A stretch of DNA of 64,000 bases from Bifidobacterium pseudolongum subsp. globosum (GTDB lineage Bacteria > Actinomycetota > Actinomycetes > Actinomycetales > Bifidobacteriaceae). Position 1 is the stretch's first letter, and every line of letters begins with the position of its first letter. Position numbers and translations under genes: made by a program. The stretch is taken from NCBI RefSeq assembly GCF_004155535.1, contig NZ_RYUH01000014.1, forward strand, positions 124,001 to 188,000. Direction: 5' to 3'. The notes beneath the pieces are model-generated. The model made no database searches. It saw only the letters and a list, made by a program, of their open reading frames with translations, and was not told where the DNA came from. Positions 60,670 through 64,000 of the stretch are shown here, piece by piece.

Positions 60670-63600
60670 ACACCGTCAGGACGATTGATGAATGCTTGTC
60701 ACCAACTGTTGCGGTGATGACAGCCATACCTTCGCCCTTGGCCGTGACCTTGCCAGTGCCGCTCACGGTCGCCACCGACGTGTCCGACGACGACCAATAC
60801 ACCACACCCAGCGAAGCATTCGCCGGAGTAGCCTTCACCGACAACTGCACCGTCTTGTTCTGCGCGAGCGTGAGCTTGTTGTTCGCCACACCAGTACCGG
60901 CGATCGCAACCGACTGCAAAACCGGTCCGGCTTCCTTGACGGTCACGATGACGGAGCTCGACTTACCGCCAACGGTTGCCATGATGACCGCCATGCCGGC
61001 CTTGACACCACGCACCGCACCGGTCGAGGAGACCGTTGCGATGGAGTCATCAGAGGAAATCCACGTCACAGTGCGGTCGGTCGCGTTCGACGGGGAGACC
61101 GTAGCAGTCAGGTCCAAACCGGCGCCGACATTGATCGTCGCCTTGCCACCCGACACACCAGTGCCCGAAATCGACACCGACTGGACCGGAATAACCGGAT
61201 CATCACCCTTCACCGTCACGGTGACGGTCGAGGACTTGCCGCCCGCGGACGCAGTGATTGTCGCTGAACCAGCCGCAACGGCTGTAACCTTGCCCGAAGC
61301 GTCAACAGTAGCCACCGAGGTGTTCGAAGACTTCCAACTCACGCTGCGGTTCGTCGCGTTCGACGGCGCGACGGTCGCAGACAGCTGCTTCGTGGCACCT
61401 TCCTTGAGCTCGAAGTTGCCACCCGAAATCGACACCGACGACACCGGAACAACCGTCACACACGGAGCAACAGAGCCGATTGTGCCGCTCTCGACGACGA
61501 TGTTCGCACCGCTCGCGGTGTAGTTCTTGTTGCCGTTGTTGTCCCACGTGCCATTGCCGTTGTTGAACACGAACTCGATCTGGCCACCTTCAGTGCCTTC
61601 GATTGTGTACTTGACATAGCCGTCGCACGCCGCTTCCATCTTCACGCCCGGAGCGGTCGTCCACGTGCCAGTGCCAATGCGGTAATGCAGGTAGGTGGAG
61701 TTCGCACCATAGGTTGCAGCCGGATAGTAGACAGTCGTATCATGGACGACCGGTGCTTCACCAGTCACGTTCACGGTCACGGTATCGGACTTGCCGCCAA
61801 CGGATGCGGTGATAGTCGCAGTGCCCTTCGCGACACCCTGCACAACACCGTTCTTGACAACAGCGACCTTCTCATTCGAAGAGGTCCACTTGACCGGCTT
61901 GTTCGCGGCCGCAGCCGGAGCCACGGCGGCGGTGAGCTGGGTCGTCGCGCCATCGGCGAGGTCAAGGTTGATCGTGCCGCTCGGGCTGATCTTGACGGAG
62001 TCGACGGTCACGGCGAGGCAGGAGGCTTCCTCCCACGTGCCGCTGGTGATGTTGCCATCCCAGACATAGGAGCCGTCAATCAGCAGGCCCGCAGCGTCGA
62101 CATGGTCATCTGGATCATCGGTTGCGGAGTCGCCCGGGAACTTGTTGCCGGCGATTTCACCGGCGCCACCGTTGTTGAAGATGACACGAATCGGGTCGTC
62201 ACCAGCCTGATCGATGATGTCTTCCGGAATCTCGTAGACCTGATCGGCAGTGCCGTCACATGCGCCGGATTCGGCAGTCATCAGTTCGCCTGGCCACACC
62301 GAATTCTGGATGACAGAGCCGGCAGGCGCATTGTTGTCGACATACACGTATGCGTAGATCTTGTTCCAAGTCGCCGGCTTCTTGGCATACGCCGTGTAGC
62401 TGACGGTAGCGTTCGGGTCCTTCTTGGTGAAGGTCTCTTCGGCCTTGACAGAGTTGCCGTCCTGATCAGTGCCGGTCAGCGTGACGGTAATCTGCGTGTT
62501 CACGGCGGACTTGGCGCCGATGGTGAGCTGCTGACCGTCGGTGAAGGAACCGGAGGCGCCTTCCGATGTGGAGTAACGGGCGTTGTTGACGTTACGGGCG
62601 TTCAGCGTCACCGTGGTGGTGTCCGTCTTGAAAGTCTTGGAACCAGTGATTGAGAGGGAGGCGCGCGGTGTGTTCGAAGCATTGTAGAACACATGGATCT
62701 TGCCACTGTTGACCGAACCGGACGTGATCTTCTTGCCCGAGACCGTGAGCTTGTTGCCATACACCTGATCAACATACTCACCATCGTCCAGCGTGGTGGC
62801 CATGCCGGCGAGATTCTTATCGCCGTCCATATTGACCACGGTCACACCATCGTTCTTGTTGTTGCCATCAGCCTTGTAACGCTCGATCATCAGGCAGTTG
62901 TCCTGCTGGCAGTTACGCAGATACTCCGCATTGCCCTCCATGGCGTTGCGGAACTTATTGACCCACTTGACCTCGGGATGCTTCCACTCGTCGTCGCCCG
63001 CGTCACCGAGCTGTGACTTCTCCGCGAAACGCGGGTTTGGAGCACCAGAACCGACCGGCCGGTTGAAGAAGAGCGGCGCACCACCGGAACGGGAGCCGAC
63101 AACACCCCAGCCCATGCGAATCTGCCAGGCCGTAAGCTCGCTGGAATGCTCGTTCGTGTTCGCATACGTATCATGCGACTCAACCCACGTCACCAACTGG
63201 TTGTCGCGCACGCCGTCACCCTGCAGGCTTCCCAGATTGCCCGCGTTCAGGCTCTTCCACTGCACCGCGTTGCGAATCGCATAGCCGAACTTGGAACCCG
63301 TGTTACCGCCGCCGTTCGAGGAATACTTGGCGAACAGAGCCGGATACGCGGGTGCATTCAGACCGTTGTCGCCCTGCAGCACCTCGCCGTACTGATACTG
63401 GGCGCCGTTGTTCAGAATCGTATCGAAATACGGCGAGTACGTACCGAACTCGTTCGGCAGCTCGATGTGCTTGGCGGCGTCGTAGCGGAAGCCGTCCACG
63501 CCGTCGGCAACGGCCTGCTTGAGGAACGCCTGCATACGGTTGGCGACGTTCTGGTTCTCCGTATTCAGATCCCACAGACCCAGCAGATGGCAATGCGTCA

Positions 63601-64000
63601 CCTGCCAACGCTTGCTGTAATCGATGGCGGTGCCGTTGTCACCGCAATTGCCCTCGGAACGCGTATGAAAATTGCTCGAATTGCGCCAGCTGTCCTCGAT
63701 GCCGTTCCAGTCGGCCGTGAAGTGGTTGATGACGGCGTCCACAATGATACGGATACCGTACTTATGGGCCTCAGCCGTCATGGCCTTGAGATCGGACTCA
63801 GTGCCCACCACAGCGTTACCAATGCTCGTGCCGGCCGGCTGATACACATAATACCAGTTCTCCGTAAACACCTTGCCATGGTTCGGGCCGACAATATTAC
63901 TGATTGGCGACGTCTGGATTGACGTATATCCTGCATCCGCGATCTCGGCCATATGATCCTTGATCGTGTTGAACGACCACATCCAAGCATGCAGAATCGA
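60065..64000 (-). CDS. SLH-anchored alpha-amylase with CBM26 and CBM25, N-terminus beyond window
   Basis: The frame is open for 1312 codons to the right edge, so the signal peptide and the start of the GH13 domain are missing. The visible GH13 part is closely similar to the neighbouring enzyme and keeps the nucleophile Asp (63479-63481, GFRYDAAKH), the Glu (63383-63385, YGEVLQGD) and the third Asp (63170-63172, WVESHDTYAN). Then follow an Ig-like domain, a CBM26-type module (about 62005-62415; KKPATWNKIYAYVYVD, SVWPGELMTAE, IRVIFNNGG), Big_2, CBM25 (about 61450-61755; YLHYRIGTGTWTTAPG, FNNGNGTWDNNG), three Big_2 domains and three SLH motifs. No CBM74-like region is seen. An extracellular starch hydrolase, probably acting with the neighbour. 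Confidence 0.9.
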   Translation of the reverse strand, partial: SILHAWMWSFNTIKDHMAEIADAGYTSIQTSPISNIVGPNHGKVFTENWYYVYQPAGTSIGNAVVGTESDLKAMTAEAHKYGIRIIVDAVINHFTADWNGIEDSWRNSSNFHTRSEGNCGDNGTAIDYSKRWQVTHCHLLGLWDLNTENQNVANRMQAFLKQAVADGVDGFRYDAAKHIELPNEFGTYSPYFDTILNNGAQYQYGEVLQGDNGLNAPAYPALFAKYSSNGGGNTGSKFGYAIRNAVQWKSLNAGNLGSLQGDGVRDNQLVTWVESHDTYANTNEHSSELTAWQIRMGWGVVGSRSGGAPLFFNRPVGSGAPNPRFAEKSQLGDAGDDEWKHPEVKWVNKFRNAMEGNAEYLRNCQQDNCLMIERYKADGNNKNDGVTVVNMDGDKNLAGMATTLDDGEYVDQVYGNKLTVSGKKITSGSVNSGKIHVFYNASNTPRASLSITGSKTFKTDTTTVTLNARNVNNARYSTSEGASGSFTDGQQLTIGAKSAVNTQITVTLTGTDQDGNSVKAEETFTKKDPNATVSYTAYAKKPATWNKIYAYVYVDNNAPAGSVIQNSVWPGELMTAESGACDGTADQVYEIPEDIIDQAGDDPIRVIFNNGGAGEIAGNKFPGDSATDDPDDHVDAAGLLIDGSYVWDGNITSGTWEEASCLAVTVDSVKISPSGTINLDLADGATTQLTAAVAPAAAANKPVKWTSSNEKVAVVKNGVVQGVAKGTATITASVGGKSDTVTVNVTGEAPVVHDTTVYYPAATYGANSTYLHYRIGTGTWTTAPGVKMEAACDGYVKYTIEGTEGGQIEFVFNNGNGTWDNNGNKNYTASGANIVVESGTIGSVAPCVTVVPVSSVSISGGNFELKEGATKQLSATVAPSNATNRSVSWKSSNTSVATVDASGKVTAVAAGSATITASAGGKSSTVTVTVKGDDPVIPVQSVSISGTGVSGGKATINVGAGLDLTATVSPSNATDRTVTWISSDDSIATVSSTGAVRGVKAGMAVIMATVGGKSSSVIVTVKEAGPVLQSVAIAGTGVANNKLTLAQNKTVQLSVKATPANASLGVVYWSSSDTSVATVSGTGKVTAKGEGMAVITATVGDKHSSIVLTVSKNGQVSDRFSDVPAGVPFHDEIEWLAANGISNGYADGRFGYNDKLTRADMAIFLYRTAVLHGVGSASSYSPSAAEYAKFSDVKQGTHGAKEILWLAKHGITQGSNGKFNGGAYLSRQDMAVFLYRYAHLAGVPGVASFSPAAADYARFKDVNRGTFAAKEILWLAKSGISLGNPDGTFGFGAKMERKAMAAFLYRLDKLI

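Overview
The window reads as a chromosomal segment of a Bifidobacterium (high-GC Actinobacteria). This rests on overall GC-rich coding with AGGAGG-type ribosome sites, an Rpf/G5-type wall protein, a Maf-NUDIX fusion, multidomain starch enzymes of the resistant-starch-degrading bifidobacterial type, and dTDP-sugar and priming-transferase genes next to a large exopolysaccharide (EPS) locus. The species cannot be fixed from the sequence alone; the CBM74-like and SLH-bearing amylases point towards animal-gut starch degraders such as the B. pseudolongum/B. choerinum group.

Layout. 0-5 kb: partial NUDIX-like gene, thioredoxin, Rpf-like wall hydrolase, a small unknown gene and a DUF4012 membrane protein. 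5-7.7 kb: rfbB and the polyprenyl-phosphate sugar-1-phosphate transferase that would prime glycan synthesis. 7.8-23.4 kb: housekeeping and accessory genes (acidic protein plus MFS exporter, mntH, secreted HNH nuclease, acyltransferase, DUF559 protein, membrane-anchored Mrr-like nuclease, pdxST, a fused CydDC-like ABC transporter, an acyl-CoA ligase). 23.5-32 kb: EPS block A, strikingly AT-rich in its first part (flippase, DUF1919, EpsG-type polymerase, GT4, a MenD-like ThDP enzyme, pyruvyl transferase, GT2). 32.2-33.7 kb: Maf-NUDIX fusion. 33.9-51.7 kb: EPS block B (two more pyruvyl-transferase-family proteins, LMW tyrosine phosphatase, three GT2, two GT4, a second EpsG polymerase, an F420-hydrogenase-beta-like protein, a second flippase) with a large leucine-rich-repeat SLH surface protein in the middle and an IS30-family element inserted in a terminator palindrome. 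51.8-64 kb: a starch block transcribed leftwards, with two giant GH13 amylases (one cut by the window edge) and a starch-binding protein with no catalytic domain, all ending in the same SLH cassette.

How the parts may work together. The priming transferase, two flippase/polymerase pairs and about seven glycosyltransferases can build one or two surface polysaccharides. Three pyruvyl-transferase-family enzymes suggest ketal-pyruvate decoration. In other Gram-positives SLH modules bind pyruvylated wall polymers, and four SLH proteins lie inside or next to this locus. My main hypothesis is therefore that the EPS locus makes the wall ligand on which a surface starch-degrading complex is anchored. 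The three starch genes share a 609-bp, almost identical SLH module, and one of them has a promoter flanked by two copies of a 12-bp operator-like motif, consistent with LacI-type control. Many gene ends carry long, nearly perfect hairpins (15-28 bp) without clear T-tracts.
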